Positions 16,407 through 24,612 of a stretch of DNA of 64,000 bases are shown here, piece after piece (within the stretch, counting starts at the first letter, position 1; the number at the start of each line of letters is the position of its first letter). The stretch is from Pokkaliibacter plantistimulans. GTDB taxonomy: Bacteria; Pseudomonadota; Gammaproteobacteria; Pseudomonadales; Balneatricaceae. Below the pieces are notes generated by a model that searched no databases, was not told the DNA's origin, and was given only the letters and a program-made list of their open reading frames with translations. Where the stretch lies: the NCBI RefSeq assembly GCF_046844695.1, contig NZ_CP177354.1:4092001-4156000 (forward strand), read 5' to 3'. A program made the translations under genes and the position numbers.

Positions 16407-17096
16407 GTGACTATCATGGGATTTTTCTCTTCTGCTGCCGCCCTCACCACTGATCCGGCCTCAGGCCTGCAATATCGCATTGCGCCGCGTACCAGTTCAG
16501 CTCACGCCAGAGCGCGGCTGCTGCTGTTACACGGTGTTGGCGGTAACGAAGGCAATTTTGACGGCATCGCCGAACAGCTGGACCCCGAGCTGGAAGTCGT
16601 GCAGGTACGCGGACCGCTGACACTGGCGGCAGGCCAGTACGCCTGGTTTATGGTCAGCTTCCAGACTGGCAGCCCGGTGATCAACGCAGAACAGGCCAAC
16701 ACCAGCCGCCAGCAGCTGATCAGCCTGATTGCCAGCCTGCAAAGCACCCGCTCCTTGCCTACGGTGATTGCCGGGTTCAGTCAGGGCGGCATCATGAGCG
16801 CCGGTGTTGCCCTCACCTCGCCCGCCAGCGTCAGCGGCTTTGGCCTTCTCAGCGGCCGTATCCTGCCCGAAATTGAACCCCTGCTGGCAGACAGCGCGGC
16901 CCTGGCCAGCGTACAGGGCTTTATTGCTCACGGTGAGTTTGACAACAAATTGCCGGTGGACTGGGCACACAAGGCCACAGCCTGGCTGGAGCGTCTGGGC
17001 GTACCTCATCAGGTCCGGCTGTATCCCATGGGGCATGAGCTGAACCGGCAGGTAGTGGCAGACTTTTCCGGGTGGCTGCAGACCCTCCTACGATGA
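16407..17096 (+). CDS. Carboxylesterase/phospholipase-type alpha/beta hydrolase
   Basis: 229 residues from GTG at 16407, or 226 from the ATG at 16416. LLLLHGVGGNEGNF is the oxyanion-side loop, IAGFSQGGIMS holds the nucleophile Ser (GFSQGG), HGEFDNKLP carries the acid and YPMGHELN the His. This is the lysophospholipase/carboxylesterase (AB_hydrolase_2) family, cytosolic. The substrate is not predictable. It converges on the orphan gene downstream across a two-part inverted repeat (17110-17145). Confidence 0.9.
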   Translation: MTIMGFFSSAAALTTDPASGLQYRIAPRTSSAHARARLLLLHGVGGNEGNFDGIAEQLDPELEVVQVRGPLTLAAGQYAWFMVSFQTGSPVINAEQANTSRQQLISLIASLQSTRSLPTVIAGFSQGGIMSAGVALTSPASVSGFGLLSGRILPEIEPLLADSAALASVQGFIAHGEFDNKLPVDWAHKATAWLERLGVPHQVRLYPMGHELNRQVVADFSGWLQTLLR

Positions 17097-17109
17097 CGGG
17101 TCGCCCCTC

Positions 17110-17145
17110 GCATACAACGACCGGGATTTAACCCGCGTTGTATGC
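17110..17145. terminator. Inverted repeat between convergent genes
   Basis: Outer arms GCATACAACG/CGTTGTATGC and inner arms CGGG/CCCG form a long imperfect hairpin between convergent genes. There is no T tract; it probably serves as a bidirectional transcript end. Confidence 0.45.
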
Positions 17146-17152
17146 ACCGCAT

Positions 17153-17605
17153 TCAGGGGCTCGGAGCAACCCTCCCGATCAGCCTGATCATCGGGGTGTC
17201 AGCACAGACCACCTCCAGACAATCGTCCTGCGTCACGATCATATGTGACCATTCGCCCTTATTGCCCATAAAGAAAGTGAGCGGACTTTCCCGGTGCCAG
17301 CCATGGCCCTTCACTCTGAACGTACAGCCCAGCCCTTTGGGCAAGCTACCCCAAAGTTCATCCAGTCCATGTTCGTCAAGGCATCGAAAAGCAGAGACCC
17401 GGTCATAATGCACTTCAAACAGGCTTTCCGACTCTTTATGGAAAATGCGGGCGATCAGGTCATTATTCCGGTGCTTGCTGTCGCCGGTGACCTGATACTT
17501 TTTGCCATCCGAGGTCGTTAATTCCCAGTTCTCCCTTCCCCATGACAGGTCGACAAGAAATACCTTGCCGCCGGTAAAAGGCGTTTGCCATTCTTCAAAT
17601 TCCAT
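17153..17605 (-). CDS. Unrecognised 150-residue protein
   Basis: Start chosen at the ATG (17605) with a perfect GGAGG 6 bp upstream; the frame is open further upstream but overlaps the neighbour. Product begins MEFEEWQTPFTGGKVFLVDL and contains many aromatic residues, with no signal peptide, membrane helix or motif I recognise. It lies 67 bp after the leucine-rich-repeat gene in the same direction, and both differ from the surroundings in being AT-rich. That pairing is typical of orphan immunity-type genes, but this is a guess. Confidence 0.7.
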   Translation of the reverse strand: MEFEEWQTPFTGGKVFLVDLSWGRENWELTTSDGKKYQVTGDSKHRNNDLIARIFHKESESLFEVHYDRVSAFRCLDEHGLDELWGSLPKGLGCTFRVKGHGWHRESPLTFFMGNKGEWSHMIVTQDDCLEVVCADTPMIRLIGRVAPSP

Positions 17606-17672
17606 TTTTCGCCTCCAGACTGAGTAACCGTTCTCTCTATTCACATAATTCGATTTAAAGTCGCTTCTATAT

Positions 17673-18341
17673 TCAAAAAAGATTGTACTTAAATGTAGAT
17701 CGGCCATTGCTGTATACAGGTGACTTAGCATCTGCCGCTCTGAGTTGAATAAAATTACTTAACTCTTCATAGCGGCAGTCAAAGTGATTTTTATCTGAAA
17801 AGGCTACATTCAGCAGCGTTTCTGACTCATATAGCTTACGCAGATTACCATCCACCACATTTGTCCCAACAAATCTGAGATCAACAAGCTCAGGAAAATC
17901 ATGAATAAAATCCAGATTTTCAATTGGAGCACAGTCGTTTAAGCAGAGCACTTTCAATTTAGACAAAGACCTAATTTCGTCTGTTATCACAAATTTCCTG
18001 CTATTTCCGATATGCAGCCATTCGAGATCCTGACTCAAATCAGATATACCTGCATCATTTTCCAACTTGATACAGTAATTAAGTTCAAGCCGCTTCACTC
18101 CTCTGAATGAATCAATGCCCCGGAAATCAGTGATATTTGAACGATTAAACTTAAGATATACAGGATGATCCAGACCTTTTAGCTCCGAGAAGCACTTTGA
18201 TTTTGGTTTGAAGTCATCAATAACGAAGTAAGCTCCACCATTTGGAACACTCCATGCCTTTTCTGTCTGGTTAAAGACAGTATGGTAAAACTTTCCTTCT
18301 TCAAGCTGTTCATACCAGATAGTGTTGTAAGACCAATCCAT
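17673..18341 (-). CDS. Leucine-rich-repeat-like protein, AT-rich
   Basis: About 222 residues from the ATG at 18341, with GAGG 9 bp upstream. Several leucine-rich-repeat-like units can be seen, such as VKRLELNYCIKLENDAGISD, LEWLHIGNS, LKVLCLNDCAPIENLDFIHD and LVDLRFVGTNVVDGNL. No signal peptide or transmembrane helix. Function unknown; solitary bacterial LRR proteins are often interaction or immunity proteins. Codon use is clearly more AT-rich than neighbouring genes, suggesting acquisition by transfer. Confidence 0.75.
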   Translation of the reverse strand: MDWSYNTIWYEQLEEGKFYHTVFNQTEKAWSVPNGGAYFVIDDFKPKSKCFSELKGLDHPVYLKFNRSNITDFRGIDSFRGVKRLELNYCIKLENDAGISDLSQDLEWLHIGNSRKFVITDEIRSLSKLKVLCLNDCAPIENLDFIHDFPELVDLRFVGTNVVDGNLRKLYESETLLNVAFSDKNHFDCRYEELSNFIQLRAADAKSPVYSNGRSTFKYNLF

Positions 18342-18375
18342 GATAATCAACCTCTTTAAAAGACGACCTCACAGA

Positions 18376-18687
18376 TCACACACTACCTTCCTTTTCAACC
18401 ACCAGTATTCTTGCTTCGCCCACTGGATGAGCGACATGCTCAGTGCCGACGGACGCAAAGAAAATATCGCCAGTATTCAGCAAGGCAGATTTCTCCAGAC
18501 CATCCTCTTTGAAAAACATTTCCACAGTGCCATCAAGTACCACAAATACTTCTTCACCGTCATTTACGTGCCACTTGTAAGGCTCTTTTGTCCAGTGCAA
18601 GCGCGTTGTCACGCCGTTCATATTGGCAATATCTTTCGCTCCCCAGGAGCGGTCAGCTTTAAATTGTTTAGCTCTGATAATTTCCAC
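18376..18687 (-). CDS. Small cupin protein
   Basis: 103 residues from a GTG start preceded by AGGGAA. A single cupin barrel: WHVNDGEEVFVVLDGTVEMF (motif 1 with His and Glu metal ligands) and LNTGDIFFASVGTEHVAHPV (motif 2 with His). Common as a small metal-dependent isomerase or unknown enzyme. No pathway context. Confidence 0.85.
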   Translation of the reverse strand: MEIIRAKQFKADRSWGAKDIANMNGVTTRLHWTKEPYKWHVNDGEEVFVVLDGTVEMFFKEDGLEKSALLNTGDIFFASVGTEHVAHPVGEARILVVEKEGSV

Positions 18688-19014
18688 GTTTCCCTGCCTC
18701 AGATGCTATTGACCGAATTACCGGTTGTGTAAATCAGGCCAGCATACAACCACCCATCAGATGAGGACATGCCTCTTTGCTGCTCTCCCTGTGTTTCTCG
18801 CTTACCGAGCATAAGTCTGCAACAGAGGGTGTCATTGATTTTCCCCATGACAGGTTCATGAAAGGTACAGGCTTTAGTATCCACTGCTGACATCGTCGAT
18901 CCTTGGTCGATGTCACTGGCTGACTGACTACCGTCTACCCATAGCGGCAGCGGCTTAACTCAGCCATCTGCACAAATACAAGAACGCCAAAAGCACAATA
19001 AGAAGGAACCCTTC
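18688..19014. other. 327-bp intergenic region upstream of tctC
   Basis: Divergent control region of the cupin gene and the tctCBA operon. The short minus-strand frames here have no recognisable product. No clear operator seen. Confidence 0.5.
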
Positions 19015-19998
19015 ATGTCTGTACCTACCCTGCTGCGTCGCAGCCTGATTGCCCTCACCCTGAGCGGTGCCATCACAGCCGTCCATGCTCAGTCCGGTAA
19101 CCCTGAATGTCTGGCCCCAGCCAAGCCCGGCGGTGGTTATGACCTGACCTGCCGTCTGGCTGCCAATGGCCTGGAGCAGACTCACCTGCTGGATAAGCCG
19201 ATGCTGGTCAACTATATGCCCGGCGGTATCGGTGCGGTGGCCTATAACCACGTCAACGGGGTGCGCAGCGATGACCCCGACCTGATTGTCGCCGCCAGTA
19301 CCGGCGCTGCGCTGAACCTGGCACTGGGCAAATTCGGCAAGCAGTACACGGCCAGTGATGTGCGCTGGGTTGGCGCGCTGGGTGTGGACTACGGTGCCAT
19401 CGTGGTCAGTGCTGATGCCCCCTGGAAAGACCTGCCCGCCCTGATGAATGACCTCAAGGCCAATCCCGGTGCAGTAGCCATCGGCGCTGGCGGTACTGTC
19501 GGCAGCCAGGACTGGATGAAAGCCGCACTGACCTCCAAAGCTGCAGGCGTAGACCCCCGCAAACTGCGTTACGTATCGTTCGAGGGCGGTGGTGAAGCGC
19601 TGGCCGCACTGCTGGGCGGACATATTCAGGTTTTCACCGGTGATCTGTCTGAACTGAAATCACAGCTGGATGGCGGCAAGATCCGCGTACTGGCAGCCCT
19701 GTCGGAAGACCGTGTTGGTGGCCCCTATGCCAGCATCCCCACGGCCAAAGAACAGGGTTATGACGTCGAATGGCCGATCTGGCGCGGCTACTACATGGGC
19801 CCCAAAGTCAGCGATGCGGACTATCAGGCCTGGGTCAAGCGCCTCGAAGAGCTGAACCAGAAACCGGAATTCGCGCAACTGCGTGACGCCCGTGGCCTGT
19901 TCCCCATGGCCAAGTTCGGTAGCGACTTCGACAGCTATGTGAAGAAGCAGGTCGCTGACTTCCAGGCACTGGCCAAAGAAGTAGGTCTGATCAAATGA
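19015..19998 (+). CDS. tctC: Tripartite tricarboxylate transporter, periplasmic binding protein
   Basis: 327 residues. The signal peptide (RRSLIALTLSGAITAVHA-QS) is followed by the TctC/Bug fold: CLAPAKPGGGYDLTCRLAAN, NYMPGGIGAVAYNHV, DPDLIVAASTGAALNLA, GGGEALAALLGGHIQVFTGD and RVLAALSEDR. It captures citrate or another carboxylate and delivers it to TctAB. First gene of tctCBA; its stop overlaps the tctB start (ATGA). Confidence 0.95.
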   Translation: MSVPTLLRRSLIALTLSGAITAVHAQSGNPECLAPAKPGGGYDLTCRLAANGLEQTHLLDKPMLVNYMPGGIGAVAYNHVNGVRSDDPDLIVAASTGAALNLALGKFGKQYTASDVRWVGALGVDYGAIVVSADAPWKDLPALMNDLKANPGAVAIGAGGTVGSQDWMKAALTSKAAGVDPRKLRYVSFEGGGEALAALLGGHIQVFTGDLSELKSQLDGGKIRVLAALSEDRVGGPYASIPTAKEQGYDVEWPIWRGYYMGPKVSDADYQAWVKRLEELNQKPEFAQLRDARGLFPMAKFGSDFDSYVKKQVADFQALAKEVGLIK

Positions 19999-20444
19999 GT
20001 ACTGCCGCCGACCGAGTTCTCAGCCTGCTGCTGCTCGGCCTGGCGGCCTTTGTCGCCGTCCAGGCCAACCAGCTCGAAGTGCCGTTCAGCTATGACCCTG
20101 TAGGCCCCAAAGCCTTCCCGATGTTGATGGCCGCCGTGCTGGCGGTGCTGGCGCTGGTGCTGCTGGTACGCCCCGGCAAGGGCAAGCCCTGGCCCCGCGG
20201 CATCCTGCTGGTCAAGCTGGTCAGTGTGCTGGTGGTTCTGGGCGCCTATGCCTGGGCATTCTCTGCTCTGGGTTATCTGCTGGCGACCGCTGTCACCAGT
20301 GGCATTCTCGCTTATCTGTTCAACGCCGGAGCATTGCGCGCCGTGCTTGCCGGTGTGCTGCTATCCATTGGCAGTTACCTGCTGTTCACCTACGCCCTGG
20401 GTATCACTTTGCCCTGGGGTCACGTGCTGCCCGCTCTGGGCTGA
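19995..20444 (+). CDS. tctB: Tripartite tricarboxylate transporter, small permease
   Basis: 149 residues with four predicted transmembrane helices. The N-terminal part (LEVPFSYDPVGPKAFPMLMA) is the TctB family signature. It forms the inner membrane complex with TctA. Four-base overlap with tctC indicates translational coupling. Confidence 0.92.
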   Translation: MSTAADRVLSLLLLGLAAFVAVQANQLEVPFSYDPVGPKAFPMLMAAVLAVLALVLLVRPGKGKPWPRGILLVKLVSVLVVLGAYAWAFSALGYLLATAVTSGILAYLFNAGALRAVLAGVLLSIGSYLLFTYALGITLPWGHVLPALG

Positions 20445-20516
20445 ATGTTCAGTTGAGCCCGACACCCCGCTGCCACTGCCGGTAGCGGGTGTGGTGCTAT
20501 CCGCGAGGACTCTTCC

Positions 20517-22052
20517 ATGTGGGATTTCCTTATCCACGGGTTTGGCGTAGCCATTACCCCGCTCAATATCGGTCTGGTGCTGATCGGTTCGCTGCTCGGC
20601 ACCCTGTTTGGTGCCCTGCCCGGCATCGGCCCTATCAACGGTATCGCCATTCTGATGCCGCTGGCCTATACCCTTGGCCTGCCACCGGAATCAGCTCTGA
20701 TTCTGCTGGCAGGTATCTATACCGGCTCCGAATACGGTGGTCGTATGTCGAGCATTCTGCTTAACGTCCCCGGCGATGCCGGTGCGGTGATGACCACCAT
20801 CGACGGCTATCCGCTGGCCCGGAAGGGTCTGGCTGGCCCTGCGCTGGGCCTGTCGGCAGTCAGTTCCTTTGTGGGAGCAACGCTGGCCATTGTCGGCCTG
20901 ACCCTGTTCGCGCCCTTGCTGGCTATCGTCTCGGTGAAGTTTGGCCCGGCAGAATACTTTGGCCTGATGCTGTTCGCCTTCGCTTCCATGTCGGCCATGA
21001 TGGGCAACGACCCGGTGAAAACCCTCATCGGTGCGGTGCTGGGTATTCTGGTGGCCACCATCGGCATCGACTCCGGTACCGGTGTCATGCGCTTCACCTT
21101 TGATATGCCCGAGCTGTATGACGGTATCGATTTTGTGGTGCTGATCATCGGCCTGTTTGCCATCAGCGAGATTCTGCTGATGCTGGAAGAGGCCTTTCAC
21201 AGCAAGGGCGATGGCGCAATCGCCCCCATTGGTCGGGTCATGGTGAGCTGGAAGGAAGTGATGTTCTGCAAATGGACCATGCTGCGCTCCAGTCTGATTG
21301 GCTTCGTTATTGGCGTACTGCCCGGCACCGGTGCCTCGGTGGCCAGTGCGGTGGCCTATACCACGGAAAAACGTGTGAGTGACCGCGACGGTACATTCGG
21401 TCACGGTGATATGCGCGGTCTGGCCGCTCCGGAAGCCGCCAACAACGCCTCGGCGGCGGGTTCGTTTGTGCCCATGCTGACGCTGGGGATTCCCGGCTCA
21501 GGCACCACTGCGATCCTGCTTGGCGCGCTGATGCTCTATAACATCACTCCCGGCCCGACCCTGTTCAGTGATCAGCCGGTCATTGTCGGTGGCCTGATTG
21601 CCTCGCTGTATATCGGTAATGTGGTACTGCTGGCCCTCAACCTGCCGCTGGCCGGGGTCTTCGCCCGGGTGCTGACCGTGCCCAAGTGGGTGCTGGTACC
21701 CGGTGTGGCGATCCTGTCCTTTGTTGGGGTTTATCAGTTGCACTCTGACCTGATGGCGATCTACCTGATGCTGATCATCGGGGTCTTCGGATACCTGCTG
21801 CGCAAGTTCGGCTTTTCTCTGGCGCCCATCATTCTCGGTTTTGTACTGGGCCGTCTGATGGAAGAAAACCTGCGCCGGGCACTGGCCATCAGCGGTGGTG
21901 ATGTGTCAATCCTGTGGGAGTCAGCCCTGTCACTGGGTTTATGGATTGCCGCCGTAGCGGTGATGGTGGCGCCCTGGGTACTGGGACGCCGCAAAAGCCC
22001 CAGCGTCGCCCACGCAGCCGAAGGTAAGGCCGAGGAGCTGGCTGCCGATTAG
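20517..22052 (+). CDS. tctA: Tripartite tricarboxylate transporter, large permease
   Basis: 511 residues, about 11-12 membrane helices. The duplicated TctA motifs are present: GALPGIGPINGIAILMPLAY near the N-terminus and GVLPGTGASVASAVAYTTEK in the second half, together with APEAANNASAAGSFVPMLTL and LGIPGSGTTAILLGALMLYN. It is the channel subunit driven by the ion gradient. A strong terminator follows (22078-22113). Confidence 0.95.
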   Translation: MWDFLIHGFGVAITPLNIGLVLIGSLLGTLFGALPGIGPINGIAILMPLAYTLGLPPESALILLAGIYTGSEYGGRMSSILLNVPGDAGAVMTTIDGYPLARKGLAGPALGLSAVSSFVGATLAIVGLTLFAPLLAIVSVKFGPAEYFGLMLFAFASMSAMMGNDPVKTLIGAVLGILVATIGIDSGTGVMRFTFDMPELYDGIDFVVLIIGLFAISEILLMLEEAFHSKGDGAIAPIGRVMVSWKEVMFCKWTMLRSSLIGFVIGVLPGTGASVASAVAYTTEKRVSDRDGTFGHGDMRGLAAPEAANNASAAGSFVPMLTLGIPGSGTTAILLGALMLYNITPGPTLFSDQPVIVGGLIASLYIGNVVLLALNLPLAGVFARVLTVPKWVLVPGVAILSFVGVYQLHSDLMAIYLMLIIGVFGYLLRKFGFSLAPIILGFVLGRLMEENLRRALAISGGDVSILWESALSLGLWIAAVAVMVAPWVLGRRKSPSVAHAAEGKAEELAAD

Positions 22053-22077
22053 TCGTCCAGCAAACCTGATCCTGCCT

Positions 22078-22113
22078 GCCAAAGCCGGAGCCACTGCTCC
22101 GGCTTTGGCGTTT
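22078..22113 (+). terminator. Terminator of tctCBA
   Basis: A perfect 14-bp stem (GCCAAAGCCGGAGC and its complement) with a CACT loop, then GTTT. Confidence 0.85.
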
Positions 22114-22157
22114 CTGGCAGAGCCACTTGCTCAGCTGGATGGCAATTGCCCGGTGCC

Positions 22158-22239
22158 GGTGCGGTTCGTCCCTCACCCGCACCCTACGGAGGGATTGGTG
22201 CAGATGCCGTAGGGGGCGGTAAACAAAGTGAACCGCACC
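22158..22239. repeat. REP-like palindromic repeat (intact copy)
   Basis: Ends GGTGCGGTTC... and ...GAACCGCACC pair over 10 bp, with inner arms CTACGG/CCGTAG. A second copy nearby is split by the IS110 element (left half from 22279, right half ending 23554). Extragenic and palindromic, so REP-type. Confidence 0.65.
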
Positions 22240-22307
22240 GTGTAAATGTCCGAAGTGCCTGCCTTTAAATACGTAACTGGTGCGGTTCGTCCCCCACCGG
22301 CACCCTT

Positions 22308-23525
22308 GTATCTCTTCTGGAGTTTCTGATTAGCTACCAGCGACTCCAAAGAGCTCGGTGAAGTGGACGGCACCCTGGGCACATGATGTCGTGACGTAGA
22401 TTCACTCCCGAGCTCTTGTTCTCCCACATTGAATGGTATCCAAGCGCCTGAATTGTCAGTGACGCTGAATGGACAAGGGAAATGAGAGATGCACATTGTT
22501 GGAATCGATATCAGTAAAGCCAAACTCGATTGTTGCTGGCTACGAGAAGCGGAAAAGAACAAGGTCAAAACAAAAGTATTCAGAAACACGTTAATGGATC
22601 ATGACGCATTGGTGCACTGGTTACTGCATCAAACAGGCACGTCCGCCGAGGGAATCCAGATCGTGATGGAGGCCACCGGGGTGTATCACGAGCCCCTGGC
22701 CTATGCACTGCATGAACGGGGATTTCTGGTCTGCGTAGTGAATCCAGCCCGTGTACGTGAGTTTGCTAACAGCTTGGGCAACACCCACAAGACCGATGCG
22801 AAAGACAGCCAGATACTGGCGTTGTATGGGCATCGGATGCAACCAGAACAGTGGCAGCCAGAAGCCCCGGAAGTCAGAGAACTCAAGGCACTGATCAGCC
22901 GTTTGGAGGCCCTGGAGGCGGATCTGCAACGTGAATCCAACCGCCATGAAAAGGCAGAGTTCAATCGTAGCTCCGAACGGGTTATCGCCTCACTGGAGCT
23001 GATGATGACCCAATTGCGGCAGGAGAAGCAGCGCCTGGAGGAGGATATTGATGATCATATCGACCGCTATCCACACCTGAAGAAAGACCGGGTGTTGTTG
23101 CTGAGTATTCCTGGTATTGGGCCCGTTATGTCACGCTTGATGCTAAGCGTGATCCGCAGCCGGTCATTTGAACAGGCGGGACAGCTGGCTGCCTATCTTG
23201 GGCTGGTGCCACGCATTCAGGAGTCCGGGCAATGGAAAGGTCGTAGCCGACTAAGCAAACAGGGTCCAGCCCGAGTGAGAGCCAAGTTATACATGGCAGC
23301 GGTCACCTCCATACGCAGCAACCCGGATATCCGGCGCCAATACGAGCGTTTGACACAGAACGGCAAGAGTAAAATGCAGGCGCTAGGCGCGGCGATGCGC
23401 AAGCTGGTACAGATTTGTTTTGGTGTGGTGAAACATCAAAACGAATATTGCCCTCAAGTCGCGTGATGCGATTTGAGGGCAGTTAGGAGAGATGGTATCT
23501 ACCGCCAGATAGAGAACAACCAACG
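22308..23525 (+). mobile_element. IS110-family insertion sequence within a REP-like repeat
   Basis: Boundaries are approximate, set by comparing the split repeat with the intact copy at 22158-22239: removing this segment restores the hairpin across ...GCACCCT and ACGTAGGGG.... The element has one transposase gene, ~180 bp of non-coding left end and ~60 bp of right end, with no terminal inverted repeats, all typical of IS110. In IS110-group elements the long left end encodes the bridge RNA that guides target choice; I infer one here but did not fold it. Confidence 0.75.
22489..23466 (+). CDS. IS110-family transposase (DEDD/Tnp20)
   Basis: 325 residues. The N-terminal RuvC-like domain begins HIVGIDISKAKLDCCW, with the catalytic Asp in GIDISK, Glu in VMEATGVYHEPLA and the Asp pair in NTHKTDAKDSQILA. 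After a coiled-coil linker (about 130-190) the C-terminal Tnp20 domain shows LSIPGIGPVMSRLMLS and AYLGLVPRIQESG with the serine-containing helix. Complete and probably active. GAGAGATG-type sequence precedes the ATG. Confidence 0.95.
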   Translation: MHIVGIDISKAKLDCCWLREAEKNKVKTKVFRNTLMDHDALVHWLLHQTGTSAEGIQIVMEATGVYHEPLAYALHERGFLVCVVNPARVREFANSLGNTHKTDAKDSQILALYGHRMQPEQWQPEAPEVRELKALISRLEALEADLQRESNRHEKAEFNRSSERVIASLELMMTQLRQEKQRLEEDIDDHIDRYPHLKKDRVLLLSIPGIGPVMSRLMLSVIRSRSFEQAGQLAAYLGLVPRIQESGQWKGRSRLSKQGPARVRAKLYMAAVTSIRSNPDIRRQYERLTQNGKSKMQALGAAMRKLVQICFGVVKHQNEYCPQVA

Positions 23526-23571
23526 TAGGGGTGGTGAACGCAGTGAACCGCACCGGCTTGGCACCGGAAGC

Positions 23572-24612
23572 TTAATCCGCTGGCTGCCGCAAGATCTTCA
23601 GCTCCCGGTTCCAGCGTTTCAGAAAACTTTGTCGGCGTAGCGGATCGACAAAGGCAAGCAGGGTGGCATCCACCGGAATGGGATAGAGATGATCCCCTAC
23701 TTCGTCACGCAGACGCTGCGCAGTATAGGGGCCGATCACATCGGGGCGGACGCTGAACAGCGGCGTCTCGCCCGCCATCACAAACTGCCCTTCCTTGCTA
23801 AGCAGAAAGTTGACGAAGCGCCGGGCGGCATCCACATGGCGCGCATTGCGATGAATCAGCGCGGTGCGCATCATCACCAGCGAATAGTCGTTGGGCACCT
23901 GTACGATGATTTCCGGGTGCCGCTGCGCCCATACCAGCGCATACGACCCGAGCAAGTTATAGCCCAGCCAGTAGCGACCGGCAGTCAGCCCTTCCAGCAT
24001 GCTGCGCGTAGTGCCGCGAAAATCGGTATTGGCTGCTCCCATGGCGGCGACCAGATCCCACATGCGCGGGGTGTAGCGGGCATCCTGCTGGAACAGCATA
24101 TCGCCGATACCACTGGAGTACGGCGAATAGCTGACGACCTTGCCATCCAGCTGCTGACGGTAATGAGTGAGAATATCCAGCAGGTCGCGATGGGTACTGG
24201 GAGGCGGCATGGCCGCTGCCAGCTCCAGCCGGTAGGCAATCACAATCGGTTCGAAGGTGAAGCCAAACACCTCATTGCGCCACTTCGCCCACTGCGGCCA
24301 CTGCTGTGCCTCCGGCGTGGTCAGCGGCTGAGCCAGACCGTCATTACTGAGGGCAACCTGCCAGGGCATAGCTGAGCTGATCACCACATCGGGTGGGTCG
24401 TCGCTGGCGCGCGCACGCTGCTCAACATCAATAGTGGAACGGTCGCGGTAGTCGATCTGAATATCCGCATTGGCCTGCTGAAAGGCGCGCAGTACCGGCT
24501 CAAAAATATCCTGATCCAGTGCCGCTTCCACAATCAGGGTGGTGGCTGCCGCAGGAAGCGCTGTCAGCAGCGCACATGCCATCCATACCCAGCGCCAGTG
24601 TCTGCCTGTCAT
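23572..24612 (-). CDS. Extracellular solute-binding protein linked to TctDE
   Basis: 346 residues with a signal peptide (MACALLTALPAAA-TT). The mature part resembles the Fe(III)/spermidine-type periplasmic binding fold: VEAALDQDIFEPVLRAFQQA, PPDVVISSAMPWQ, GKVVSYSPYSSGIGDMLFQQ and RFVNFLLSKEGQFVMAGETP. Its start overlaps the end of the sensor kinase gene. In several proteobacteria a binding protein of this type (BctC-like) partners TctDE to sense tricarboxylates, so it is likely an accessory sensor rather than a transporter subunit; no ABC permease is adjacent. Confidence 0.85.
   Translation of the reverse strand: MTGRHWRWVWMACALLTALPAAATTLIVEAALDQDIFEPVLRAFQQANADIQIDYRDRSTIDVEQRARASDDPPDVVISSAMPWQVALSNDGLAQPLTTPEAQQWPQWAKWRNEVFGFTFEPIVIAYRLELAAAMPPPSTHRDLLDILTHYRQQLDGKVVSYSPYSSGIGDMLFQQDARYTPRMWDLVAAMGAANTDFRGTTRSMLEGLTAGRYWLGYNLLGSYALVWAQRHPEIIVQVPNDYSLVMMRTALIHRNARHVDAARRFVNFLLSKEGQFVMAGETPLFSVRPDVIGPYTAQRLRDEVGDHLYPIPVDATLLAFVDPLRRQSFLKRWNRELKILRQPAD

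Noticed and set aside
18699..18893. 64-residue minus-strand ORF upstream of tctC
   Set aside because: No ribosome site, no recognisable sequence; overlapping frames equally open.
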